Shown: positions 28,377 to 35,807, counted from the first letter of the stretch. The stretch: DNA of 64,000 nucleotides from Edaphobacter aggregans DSM 19364 (GCF_000745965.1 NZ_JQKI01000005.1:176577-240576); one strand, 5' to 3'. Notes: generated by a model not told the origin, from the letters alone. Program-made: numbers and translations.

Positions 28377-29234
28377 TCACCGCCGCGAGCGAAACTTATT
28401 CGCCAGCGAAAACTCATCGCGCAGTCCCGGAGTCCGCAGGTTCTCCCGCACATGCCCCAGCCGCTGCTCCAGCGCCAGCAGCGTGTCGGCAATCGAATCC
28501 GTGTTCGTCAGTGCGACATCGCGCCACATGCTGTACGGACTTGCGCCCAGCCGCGTCGTCTCCCGCAGCGCGCGTCCGCCGATCGCCGCAATCTCCGGCG
28601 CGTCGCCAAACCTCTCCTCCAACAGCGCCGCCAGCGCCGTCGAGAGCATCTGCGGCAGGTGGCTCACCCACGCGCACATCTCGTCATGCCGCGCCGCGTC
28701 CATATCCAGCGTGCGCGCGCCGAAGAAGCCCACCCAGCTCCGCCACTCCCTCTCGCTCGGCGTGGGCTCCGCTGTGGCCGGGGTGAACAACCACATCGCG
28801 TCGCTGAACAGCGTGCCCTCGGCCAACAACGCGCCGCCCGACTCCTTGCCCGCCATCGGGTGCCCGGGCAGAAACACCGCCTGCCCCTCGCCGCCGTACA
28901 GCTTCCTCGCCAGCCCCAGGATCTCGAGCTTCGTGCTGCCCACATCCGTCACCAGCTGCCCGGCTCTCATCACGCCGGACAGGTGCTGCATCCAGTCCTT
29001 GATCGCGAGCACAGGAACGGCGAGCACCACCGCGTCGGCCTCCCGCGCAAGCTCGAGCGCGCCCCGCTGATGGTCCGCAATGTCGTCGATCGCGCCCATC
29101 TCCTGCGCTGCGCGAAGCTCCAGCAGGCTCTGATCCCAGCCGTCGATGCGGCCCGCAAACCCGGCAGCACGCAGAGCAAGGCCGACCGACGATCCGATCA
29201 GCCCTGTCCCGACGATGAGTACACGCTCCATCAC
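28377..29234 (-). CDS. tyrA: Prephenate dehydrogenase
   Basis: 285 residues. The N-terminal Rossmann motif VLIVGTGLIGSSVGLAL is followed by LAVPVLAIKDWMQHL, DVGSTKLEIL and PGHPMAGKESGG, the substrate-site block of TyrA. The C-terminal helical domain spans about 170-285. There is no fused chorismate mutase (that activity is the separate gene at 30339) and no ACT domain. It oxidatively decarboxylates prephenate to 4-hydroxyphenylpyruvate for tyrosine. The gene starts 12 bp after aroF. Confidence 0.94.
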   Translation of the reverse strand: MMERVLIVGTGLIGSSVGLALRAAGFAGRIDGWDQSLLELRAAQEMGAIDDIADHQRGALELAREADAVVLAVPVLAIKDWMQHLSGVMRAGQLVTDVGSTKLEILGLARKLYGGEGQAVFLPGHPMAGKESGGALLAEGTLFSDAMWLFTPATAEPTPSEREWRSWVGFFGARTLDMDAARHDEMCAWVSHLPQMLSTALAALLEERFGDAPEIAAIGGRALRETTRLGASPYSMWRDVALTNTDSIADTLLALEQRLGHVRENLRTPGLRDEFSLANKFRSRR

Positions 29235-29246
29235 GCCTGCCGCTCC

Positions 29247-30266
29247 CTATGCCACCGACCGCCCGACCACCGGCGCCAGCTGCTTCAGCTGGGCCACCAG
29301 CTTCTCCAGCTGGTCAGGATACATGCTCTGCGCGCCGTCGCTCATTGCCTTGTCCGGATTCGGGTGCATCTCCATCAGCAGTCCGTCCGCGCCCGCAGCA
29401 ACAGCGGCCAGCGCCATCGGAGGAACCAGGTCGCGAATCCCAACGCCGTGCGAAGGATCGCCCAGCACCGGAAGATGCGTCAGCTTCTTCAGCACCGGAA
29501 TCGCCGAGATGTCCATCGTGTTACGCGTGTACGTCTCGTACGTGCGGATGCCGCGCTCGCACAGCATCAGGTCGTAGTTGCCGCCCGAGAGGATGTACTC
29601 CGCCGACAGCAGAACCTCTTCGATCGTCGCCGAGATGCCGCGCTTCAGCAGGCACGGCTTGCGAATGTGCCCAAGCTCGCGCAGCAAATTGAAGTTCTGC
29701 ATGTTGCGCGCGCCGATCTGGAAGCAGTCGATGTACGGCAGCATCAGCTCGATCTGCGAGATCTCCATCACCTCGGTGATCACCAGCAGACCCGTCTCAT
29801 CGGCCACATCGCGCAGCAGCTTCAGGCCCTCAAGCCCCATGCCCTGGAAGCTGTACGGCGAGCTGCGCGGCTTGAACGCTCCACCGCGCAGGAACTTTCC
29901 TCCCGCCGCGGCCACCTGCTTCGCACTCAGCAAAATCTGATCGCGCGACTCCACCGAGCACGGCCCGGCCATCACGACAACGTCCTTGCCGCCCACAACG
30001 ACACCATTGGGGAACCTGACCTTCGTGCCCTCGGGCCGGAAGTTGCGCCCCGCAAGCTTATACGGCGACGAGATTCGGTACGCCTCATGCACGCCGGCGA
30101 GAACTTTGAACTCCTCCACCTCAAAGTGGTCCGGGGTTCCCACGCCGGCCAGAATCGTCTGCGCGGCTCCCGTGGTCCGGTGGACGTTGAAGCCGAGCTC
30201 GACCATCCGCTCAATTACAAGCTGAATATTCTCCTCTGTTGCCGTACCCTGCATCGCTACGATCAT
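29247..30266 (-). CDS. aroF: 3-deoxy-7-phosphoheptulonate synthase (DAHP synthase, type Ib)
   Basis: 339 residues from ATG 30266, matching the start and length of Thermotoga-type DAHP synthases (MIVAMQGTATEENI). An N-terminal ferredoxin-like regulatory domain (about 1-65) precedes the TIM barrel: VVMAGPCSVESRDQI, KFLRGGAFKPRSSPYSFQG, CLLKRGISATIEEVLLSAEY, CERGIRTYE, PVLGDPSHGVG. The enzyme condenses PEP and erythrose-4-phosphate, the first step of the shikimate pathway. The frame is open upstream to a TTG at 30311 that adds a non-homologous leader. Confidence 0.95.
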   Translation of the reverse strand: MIVAMQGTATEENIQLVIERMVELGFNVHRTTGAAQTILAGVGTPDHFEVEEFKVLAGVHEAYRISSPYKLAGRNFRPEGTKVRFPNGVVVGGKDVVVMAGPCSVESRDQILLSAKQVAAAGGKFLRGGAFKPRSSPYSFQGMGLEGLKLLRDVADETGLLVITEVMEISQIELMLPYIDCFQIGARNMQNFNLLRELGHIRKPCLLKRGISATIEEVLLSAEYILSGGNYDLMLCERGIRTYETYTRNTMDISAIPVLKKLTHLPVLGDPSHGVGIRDLVPPMALAAVAAGADGLLMEMHPNPDKAMSDGAQSMYPDQLEKLVAQLKQLAPVVGRSVA

Positions 30267-30338
30267 CGTCTTCGTCTTCACTTTCTCTCGTGGAACTGAA
30301 ATGAATTTCAAACTCTGTGTGCCGCCACTTCCGCCCGT

Positions 30339-30602
30339 CTAGTCGTGATGCCTCTGTAGAGCGCGCATCACATCGATGATCCGCTCATACACATCGACGA
30401 TCTCGACATCCGACAACGGCCCGGGATTCGCGCGGCGGACGTGATCGAAGACGTCCTTCTCGCGCTGCGGCTCATACACCGGAAGGTTGGCCTTCTGCTT
30501 GAGCTCGCCGATAGCCCGCGCGGCCGCCGCCCGCTGGTTGATAAGGCGAACAATCTGTTCGTCCAGCTCATCGATCTTCCGCCGCCAGTCAGCAATCTCC
30601 AT
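30339..30602 (-). CDS. aroQ: Monofunctional chorismate mutase (AroQ type)
   Basis: 87 residues, all-helical AroQ fold: WRRKIDELDEQIVRLINQRA, then REKDVFDHVRRANPGPLSD and YERIIDVMRALQRH. It converts chorismate to prephenate, feeding TyrA two genes downstream. ATG 30602 is chosen because GAGGA lies about 7 bases upstream and the family starts here; the frame is open much further upstream through non-coding repeat sequence. It lies 191 bp after trpA, a gap filled by a dispersed repeat. Confidence 0.93.
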   Translation of the reverse strand: MEIADWRRKIDELDEQIVRLINQRAAAARAIGELKQKANLPVYEPQREKDVFDHVRRANPGPLSDVEIVDVYERIIDVMRALQRHHD

Positions 30603-30742
30603 CGAATGTCCTCGCATCGCAGCGGGCCTCGCTGCACGTTTTCGGGTGTATGTCTCATGATAACTGCCGGTCTCGCGACGTCCGGCACTCTCAACTGCCA
30701 TCGGTGCAGCCAAAGGCGGCGAAGCTCCGTGAAGCCGGGTGC

Positions 30743-30768
30743 CCCACATCTCGACTTTGAGATGTGGG
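30743..30768. repeat. Dispersed hairpin repeat within the trp operon
   Basis: CCCACATCTC (30743-30752) and GAGATGTGGG (30759-30768) form a perfect 10-bp stem with a 6-base loop, inside a block gccgggtgccccacatctcg... that continues to the trpA stop. The same stem recurs at 63491-63516 with one loop change. It occupies the trpA-aroQ gap. Confidence 0.88.
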
Positions 30769-30793
30769 TTCGCAGGATGCATGGGTGTCCCAT

Positions 30794-31945
30794 TCATGCG
30801 CGCAACCCCGCAACAAACCTGCCCACCGCAGCAGCCGCCTGCTCTGGAGCGGTCTTCTCGATCAACTGCACAATCGCCGAGCCGACAACAGCCGCATCGG
30901 CAAACTCACCCACAGCCTTCACGTGCTCGGGAGTAGAGATGCCGAAGCCCACCGCAACCGGCAGCTTCGTGAACTGTCGCAGCCGCCCTACTAACTCAGC
31001 CGCATCACCCGCAACGTTTTGCTGCGTTCCCGTAATTCCTAAGCGCGAGATCGCATAGACAAAACCCTCGGACGCTGCAGCAATCGCCTTCAACCGCGCA
31101 TCCGTGCTCGTCGGTGCCGCCAGAAACACCGGAGCCAGCCCGTTCGCATGCATCGCCCACAGATACTCACCAGCTTCTTCGACGATCATGTCCGTCAACA
31201 GAACGCCGTCGACTCCGGCATCCGCCGCAGCCGCACAAAAGCTCTGCATGCCGGCTACAGGCTCAAGCAAAATCGGCCTGGCTTTGCGCGCCGCCTCCTT
31301 GAAGGCCATGGAACCAGCAATCTTGAACGCCATCTCGTTGGAGTCGATTTCGTGATAGCTCGCATCCTTGAGCGAGACTTTGATATCGACCATCTCGTTT
31401 CCAGCGAGGACGCCTCCCTTCATCGCTTCCTGGATTCCTTCGTTGATTGCCCTGATGTATTCCTCAGGAATCGTGCCTGCTTTGATGTCGCTCGAGAACT
31501 CATATCCCTTTCCCGACCGGTTCGGCTCGATGCGAATGTCTGCATGACCAAAGTTGCCCTTCCCACCAGTCTGTCTTACATATCTGCCTTTTCCCTCAGC
31601 AGCCGTTATAATCGTTTCGCGATAATTCGCCTTCAACTTACCCATCCGAATAACCGGATTCAGGTAAGAAAAGAGAACTAAGCCGCAGGTAGGCCGAGCC
31701 TTGCGAAGCTCCTTCGCCACCTCAAGCACATCCGTCAGCCGCACACCCTTTGCCACCGCACGCTCACTCGCACGCTGAATCACCGGCCCATCGGCCAGCG
31801 GATCGCTGAACGGCACGCCAAGCTCAATCACATCCGCGCCGTTATCTATAGCGGCCAGCGCAATATCGCGCGTCGTTGCAAGATCAGGATCACCCGCGGT
31901 GAGGTAAACCACAATTCCCGGCTTCTTCTTGAACTCAATCGCCAT
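30794..31945 (-). CDS. trpA: Tryptophan synthase alpha chain with an internal EF-G domain IV insertion
   Basis: 383 residues, about 128 more than a normal TrpA. Residues 1-102 and 232-383 are an ordinary TrpA TIM barrel: VIELGVPFSDPLADGPVIQ keeps the catalytic Glu and Asp (E. coli Glu49/Asp60 equivalents), and SRLGITG, VAVGFGIST and VVGSAIVQLIE are the phosphate-binding segments. Between SYLNPVIRMG and SFCAAAADAGVDGV lies residues 103 to about 231, a whole EF-G domain IV. The frame is uninterrupted. The gene lies 10 bp after trpB. The enzyme should cleave indole-3-glycerol phosphate to indole; whether the inserted domain allows TrpB docking is unknown. Confidence 0.93.
   Translation of the reverse strand: MAIEFKKKPGIVVYLTAGDPDLATTRDIALAAIDNGADVIELGVPFSDPLADGPVIQRASERAVAKGVRLTDVLEVAKELRKARPTCGLVLFSYLNPVIRMGKLKANYRETIITAAEGKGRYVRQTGGKGNFGHADIRIEPNRSGKGYEFSSDIKAGTIPEEYIRAINEGIQEAMKGGVLAGNEMVDIKVSLKDASYHEIDSNEMAFKIAGSMAFKEAARKARPILLEPVAGMQSFCAAAADAGVDGVLLTDMIVEEAGEYLWAMHANGLAPVFLAAPTSTDARLKAIAAASEGFVYAISRLGITGTQQNVAGDAAELVGRLRQFTKLPVAVGFGISTPEHVKAVGEFADAAVVGSAIVQLIEKTAPEQAAAAVGRFVAGLRA
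31253..31639 (-). other. In-frame EF-G domain IV segment inside trpA
   Basis: Encodes about 128 residues with EF-G domain IV landmarks in order: ANYRETI, YVRQTGGKGNFGHADIRIEP (with the conserved tip His), GYEFSSDIKAGTIPEEYI, GIQEAMKGGVLAG, VDIKVSLKDASYHEIDS, NEMAFKIAGSMAFKEAAR and PILLEPV. It ends where EF-G domain V would begin. My hand count over 31261-31620 is 190 G+C of 360 (53%), against 153 of 240 (64%) in sampled trpA flanks (30841-30900, 31681-31860). Codons such as AGA and ATA appear here. Confidence 0.93.
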
Positions 31946-31955
31946 CTCTCTCGAC

Positions 31956-33257
31956 TTAGCCTTTCGCTGACTCGCTGACTTGCTGACTTGCTGACTCGCT
32001 TCCCTTCAGGCTCAACTCCCGCGAAAGAATCCCCATATCCTTATCCCCGCGCCCCGAAAGATTCACCATCAGCACATCCTTCTTCCCCATCGTCGGAGCC
32101 AGCCGAATCGCCTCCGCCACCGCATGCGCGCTCTCGAGCGCCGGAAGAATCCCCTCTGTCCGCGCCAGCGTGACGGTCGCCTTCAAAGCATCCGCATCCG
32201 TGCACGACGTATACGTCGCGCGCCCCGAGTCATGCAACATCGCATGCTCCGGCCCTACACTCGCGTAGTCCAGTCCCGCCGACACCGAGTGCGTCGCCGC
32301 AATCTGCCCCGCGTCATCCTGCAACACGTAGCTGTACGTCCCCTGCAGCACACCCGGAATGCCGCCGCCAATCTTCATGAAGCGCGCCGCATGTTCTCCC
32401 AGCGCCGTCCCACGCCCACCGGCCTCGACACCGATCAGCTGCACATTCGCATCGTTCAGAAACTCGTAGAACGCTCCAATCGCATTCGACCCACCACCCA
32501 CACACGCAACCACGGCAGTCGGCAGCTTGCCCTCATGCTCCATGATCTGCCGCTTCGCCTCCTTGCTGATGACGCGATGAAAGTCGCGCACCATCGTCGG
32601 GTAAGGATGCGCCCCCAGCGCCGAGCCCAGGATGTAGAACGTCGTCCGCACATTCGTCACCCAGTCGCGCATCGCCTCGGAGATCGCATCCTTCAACGTC
32701 GCCGAGCCCGCGCTCACGCCGCGCACCTCCGCGCCCAGCAGCCGCATTCGGTAGACGTTCAGCTCCTGACGGCGCATGTCCTCCTCGCCCATGTAGACCA
32801 CGCACTCCATGCCCAGCAGAGCGCACACCGTCGCGGTCGCCACGCCATGCTGTCCCGCGCCCGTCTCGGCGATGATGCGCTGCTTGCCCATGCGCCGCGC
32901 CAGCAGCCCCTGCCCCAGCGCGTTGTTGATCTTGTGCGCCCCCGTGTGCAGCAGGTCCTCGCGCTTCAGATAGATCTTCGCGCCGCCCAGTTGCTCGCTC
33001 AGCCGCTTCGCAAAGTACAGCGGAGTAGGCCGCCCGCAATAATCCTTCAGCAGCCCCGCCAGCTCCGCCTGAAACGCCTCGTCCTTCTGGGCCTCCGCGT
33101 ACGCCGCCTCCAGCTCCTCGAGCGCGGCCATCAGCGTCTCCGGCACATATCGCCCGCCGTACGCCCCGAACCGCCCCGCCCCCGACCGTAACGGGCCTGC
33201 CGGACTCACCATCGCCGCCGTCGTTCCACCTGTTGCCCCGCCTGTCGCCGTGCCCAT
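31956..33257 (-). CDS. trpB: Tryptophan synthase beta chain
   Basis: 433 residues, PLP fold type [21 protein letters not shown] opens the conserved core; [19 protein letters not shown] carries the PLP lysine; [15 protein letters not shown] is the substrate loop; [12 protein letters not shown] binds PLP phosphate; the C-terminal core ends in [12 protein letters not shown]. It condenses indole with serine. ATG 33257 is preferred (AGGAG 5-6 bases upstream) over an in-frame TTG at 33281. The Gly/Thr-rich N-terminal extension (about 25 residues) and the [14 protein letters not shown] tail are extra to the family; the tail is encoded by an 8-bp tandem repeat. First structural gene after the attenuator. 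Confidence 0.96.
   Translation of the reverse strand: MGTATGGATGGTTAAMVSPAGPLRSGAGRFGAYGGRYVPETLMAALEELEAAYAEAQKDEAFQAELAGLLKDYCGRPTPLYFAKRLSEQLGGAKIYLKREDLLHTGAHKINNALGQGLLARRMGKQRIIAETGAGQHGVATATVCALLGMECVVYMGEEDMRRQELNVYRMRLLGAEVRGVSAGSATLKDAISEAMRDWVTNVRTTFYILGSALGAHPYPTMVRDFHRVISKEAKRQIMEHEGKLPTAVVACVGGGSNAIGAFYEFLNDANVQLIGVEAGGRGTALGEHAARFMKIGGGIPGVLQGTYSYVLQDDAGQIAATHSVSAGLDYASVGPEHAMLHDSGRATYTSCTDADALKATVTLARTEGILPALESAHAVAEAIRLAPTMGKKDVLMVNLSGRGDKDMGILSRELSLKGSESASQQVSESAKG
31967..31998 (+). repeat. 8-bp tandem repeat x4 at the trpB 3' end
   Basis: CTGACTCG, CTGACTTG, CTGACTTG, CTGACTCG, inside the last 15 codons of trpB. The unit is not a multiple of three, so loss or gain of one unit would change the TrpB C-terminus and shift its stop relative to the trpA start 10 bases downstream. 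Confidence 0.9.
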
Positions 33258-33279
33258 ATCCGCTCCTGCGCTCAACCCC

Positions 33280-33410
33280 AAAAAGCAAAAACCGCAACCT
33301 TGTCGGTCGCGGCTCGTGTGGATGTCGAATCTTGTCTGAACTTCAGCTTATTCAGCTAATCCCTCAGAAGACCCTACTCCGCCGGAGCCGCTACCGGATA
33401 CCAGTAGCGG
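33280..33410 (-). promoter_or_regulatory. Transcription attenuator upstream of trpB
   Basis: On the minus strand, in transcript order: segments 1 and 2 CCGCTAC (33410-33404) and GTAGCGG (33394-33388) form a hairpin overlapping the leader peptide Tyr/Trp codons. Segment 2 extended, GGTAGCGGCTC (33395-33385), is complementary at 10 of 11 bases to segment 3 GAGCCGCGACC (33315-33305). Segment 3 CCGCGACC (33312-33305) pairs over 8 bp (one G-U) with segment 4 GGTTGCGG (33299-33292), followed by TTTTTGCTTTTT (33291-33280). The terminator ends 22 bases before the trpB ATG. This is the mutually exclusive anti-/terminator layout of translation-coupled attenuation. Confidence 0.88.
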
Positions 33411-33448
33411 TAAATAAAGCTAATAAATCGGCTGGAGTGAAAGATCAT
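33374..33448 (-). CDS. Aromatic-amino-acid leader peptide
   Basis: 24 residues from ATG 33448 to TAG 33376-33374; an in-frame ATG at 33457 would add MSK. The centre reads RFISFIYRYWYP: three Phe (residues 3, 8, 11), three Tyr (13, 15, 17) and one Trp (16) in 24 residues. The Tyr-Arg-Tyr-Trp-Tyr codons lie in the 5' arm and loop of the first attenuator hairpin. The codon content matches the products of the operon it precedes (trpBA, DAHP synthase, chorismate mutase, tyrA). The Shine-Dalgarno is weak. TTGCGA-18-TATCTT just upstream is a possible promoter, which would make the 5' leader very short. Confidence 0.85.
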   Translation of the reverse strand: MIFHSSRFISFIYRYWYPVAAPAE

Positions 33449-33552
33449 CTTGCTCATCAAGATACACGGTTCCCCCACCCCATCGCAAGCTGTCCCGGCA
33501 AAAATGCAGCCCTTCTGTCAATCGACTACCGTAACGTCAGGAGCCGATCACC

Positions 33553-34437
33553 ATGGAATTCAGACAGCTGCGATCCTTTCTCGCCGTGGCTCGCACGCTC
33601 AACTTCAGCCGTGCCGCACGCGAGCTGCATCTCTCGCAGCCCGCCCTCAGCACGCAGATCAAAGCCCTCGAGGAGGATCTCGGCGCCGCGCTGCTTGAAC
33701 GAAACAAACGCACTGTCAGACTCACCCGCGCAGGCGAAGGCTTCCTGGTCGATGCACAGCTTCTGCTCGACAACGCCGTCCAGGCGCAGCGCCGCGCTCA
33801 CCGCTTTGCCTCCGGCGAGGCTGGCCACCTCCGCATCGCCTTCGTCGCCAGCGCCACCGCACAGCTGGTGCCTGCCATCACTCTCGCCTTCCGCACCCGA
33901 TATCCGCACGCCTCCTTCGAGCTCAAGAACCTTCCCACCGTCGTGCAGGTTGAGGCCCTCGAAGCCCACACCCTCGACGTCGGCTTCGTACGCCTGCCCC
34001 TCACCGCACCAAAGCTCGTCATCACTCCCCTCCACTCCGAGCCTTTCGCGATCGTCGTCTCCAAAAGCCATAGGCTCGCGCGCGAAAAGCGTCTTACCGT
34101 CGCCCACCTTGCCGGCGAGCCCTTCATCGCCTACGGCCAGCGCTGGGCGCCGGAGTTCTACCAGACCTGGACCGGTATCTGCCGTAACGCCAGTTTCACT
34201 CCGGTCATCGTGCAGGAGGCCGCCGAGATGGACACCGCGATCTCTCTCGTAGCCGCCGGCATGGGCGTCGCCATCCTGCCCGAAGGCGTGGCCAGGCGCG
34301 GCCACAAGACGCTTCGCGTCATTCCTCTCCTTCGAGAGAAGATCCGTTCGCACATCGGCATCGCCGTAGCCCGCGACACCTCCGACCCGCTTTGCCAAAA
34401 TCTCATCGCCCTCGCAAAGAAGGTCACGAAGCGCTGA
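33553..34437 (+). CDS. LysR-family transcriptional regulator
   Basis: 294 residues. N-terminal winged helix MEFRQLRSFLAVARTLNFSR followed by LHLSQPALSTQIKALEEDLG; C-terminal two-lobed effector domain about 90-290 of the BenM/CatM/CbbR-like type (GHLRIAFVASATAQLVPAIT). ATG 33553 has AGGAG 9 bases upstream. It is divergent from the trp operon (295-bp shared region) and upstream of the oxalate decarboxylase-like gene; either could be its target. Effector unknown. Confidence 0.92.
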   Translation: MEFRQLRSFLAVARTLNFSRAARELHLSQPALSTQIKALEEDLGAALLERNKRTVRLTRAGEGFLVDAQLLLDNAVQAQRRAHRFASGEAGHLRIAFVASATAQLVPAITLAFRTRYPHASFELKNLPTVVQVEALEAHTLDVGFVRLPLTAPKLVITPLHSEPFAIVVSKSHRLAREKRLTVAHLAGEPFIAYGQRWAPEFYQTWTGICRNASFTPVIVQEAAEMDTAISLVAAGMGVAILPEGVARRGHKTLRVIPLLREKIRSHIGIAVARDTSDPLCQNLIALAKKVTKR

Positions 34438-34490
34438 TCAAACAGAACAGTTATCTGAAATTTCGATTACTGTCTTCGAAAATTACAATT

Positions 34491-34508
34491 GGATTGATAG
34501 ATCAATCC
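34491..34508. promoter_or_regulatory. 18-bp perfect palindrome, candidate operator of the bicupin gene
   Basis: GGATTGAT-AG-ATCAATCC lies 37 bases before the gene start, with TTTAAT (34514-34519) as a possible -10 just after it. The position over the -35 region suits a regulator site; the neighbouring LysR protein is an obvious candidate but the spacing is not a strict T-N11-A box. Confidence 0.6.
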
Positions 34509-34544
34509 GAACCTTTAATAAGAGTGGACACCAGGACATGACAG

Positions 34545-35807
34545 ATGATCTCGACAGCACAATCCGAACAGCCCGGCATTAACCGGCGCTCATTTCTGGG
34601 AGCTGCAGCAGCGGCCTTGAGCGCAAGCGCCATCATGGCTCCGGACGCGTTTGCGCAGAGCCGCGAACAGATTCGCAAAGGCACCGCCAATCACTCCGCC
34701 GACAATCCCGGACCGGTCAACAAGGCTCTGCAGGCCGAGAACAACAGCTCCAACACTCCGCCCGACACCGACCACGGCGACGTCTCCCCCTTCTGGTACT
34801 CCTTTGAGCTCTCGCACCGTCGCATCCAGGACGGCGGCTGGACCCGCCAGGTCACCCAGAAGGACCTCCCTGACTCGAAGGATCTCGCCGGCGTCAATAT
34901 GCGCCTTACCGCCGGCAGCTACCGCGAACTGCACTGGCACACCGCGAACGAGTGGGCGTTCATGCTCTACGGCTCCGCCCGCATCACTGTACTCAACACC
35001 GACGGAACCATCTTCATCGACGATGTCCACGCAGGCGACCTCTGGTTTTTTCCCAGAGGCTTACCGCACTCCATCCAGGGCCTCGGCCCCGATGGCTGCG
35101 AGTTCCTTCTCGTCTTCGACCAGGGCACCTTCTCCGAATACCAGACCTTCCTCCTCTCCGACTGGGTCGCCCACACTCCCCCATCCATCCTCGAGAAGAA
35201 CTTCATGCTCCCCGCCAGCGCCATCCGCAAGCTGCCCGACGACGAAGAGTACATCTTTCCCGGAACCGTCCCCGGCCCGCTCGAGGACGACAAGCGAGCC
35301 GTCGGCGGTGCTGCCGTCGAATCGAAGATCTCCTATAGCTTTCGCATGCAGTCCATGAAGCCCACCTTTGAGGACGCAGGCGGAAGCGTGCGCATCGTCG
35401 ACTCCACCAACTTCCCTGCGGCAAAGACCATCACCGCCGCGCTCGTCACCATCAAGCCCGGAGCGCTCCGCGAGATGCACTGGCACCCCAACGCCTCCGA
35501 GTGGCAGTACTGGATCCGGGGCTCAGGACGCATGACCGTCTTCGTCTCCTCCGAGAAGGCCCGCACCATGAGCTTCAACGCCAACGACGTCGGCTACGTG
35601 CCCGCCGTCGCCGGACACTACGTCGAAAACACCGGAACCGAGGACGTCGTCTTCCTCGAGATGTTCAAGAGCGACGTCTTCTCCGACGTCTCTCTCAACC
35701 AGTGGATCCGCCGCCTGCCAAACCTAATGGTCAGGGAGCATCTCCACCTCGACTCCTCCGAGATCGGTCGCATCCCCGACGCCAAAGACCCCATCCTGCC
35801 GAGATGA
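34545..35807 (+). CDS. oxdC: Oxalate decarboxylase-like bicupin, Tat-exported
   Basis: 420 residues with a twin-arginine signal (NRRSFLGAAAAALSASAIMA). Two cupin domains: the first has Mn ligands in YRELHWHTANEW and GLPHSIQ; the second in LREMHWHPNASEWQYW and VAGHYVENTG. The lid between strands reads GTFSEYQTFLLSDWVAHTP, where Bacillus OxdC has the SENST lid. The catalytic lid Glu is kept, but the residues around it differ. Expected reaction: oxalate to formate plus CO2; oxalate oxidase or a related acid is possible. AGGA lies upstream of ATG 34545. Confidence 0.88.
   Translation: MISTAQSEQPGINRRSFLGAAAAALSASAIMAPDAFAQSREQIRKGTANHSADNPGPVNKALQAENNSSNTPPDTDHGDVSPFWYSFELSHRRIQDGGWTRQVTQKDLPDSKDLAGVNMRLTAGSYRELHWHTANEWAFMLYGSARITVLNTDGTIFIDDVHAGDLWFFPRGLPHSIQGLGPDGCEFLLVFDQGTFSEYQTFLLSDWVAHTPPSILEKNFMLPASAIRKLPDDEEYIFPGTVPGPLEDDKRAVGGAAVESKISYSFRMQSMKPTFEDAGGSVRIVDSTNFPAAKTITAALVTIKPGALREMHWHPNASEWQYWIRGSGRMTVFVSSEKARTMSFNANDVGYVPAVAGHYVENTGTEDVVFLEMFKSDVFSDVSLNQWIRRLPNLMVREHLHLDSSEIGRIPDAKDPILPR

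Noticed and set aside
27276..30299. A 1007-codon open frame on the plus strand
   Set aside because: It is antisense to ilvA, tyrA and aroF; its Arg/His-rich composition is typical of high-GC shadow frames and the opposite strand encodes clear enzymes.
30603..30797. Upstream extension of the chorismate mutase frame to 30797
   Set aside because: The extension translates the dispersed repeat; the AroQ family start and GAGGA site are at 30602.
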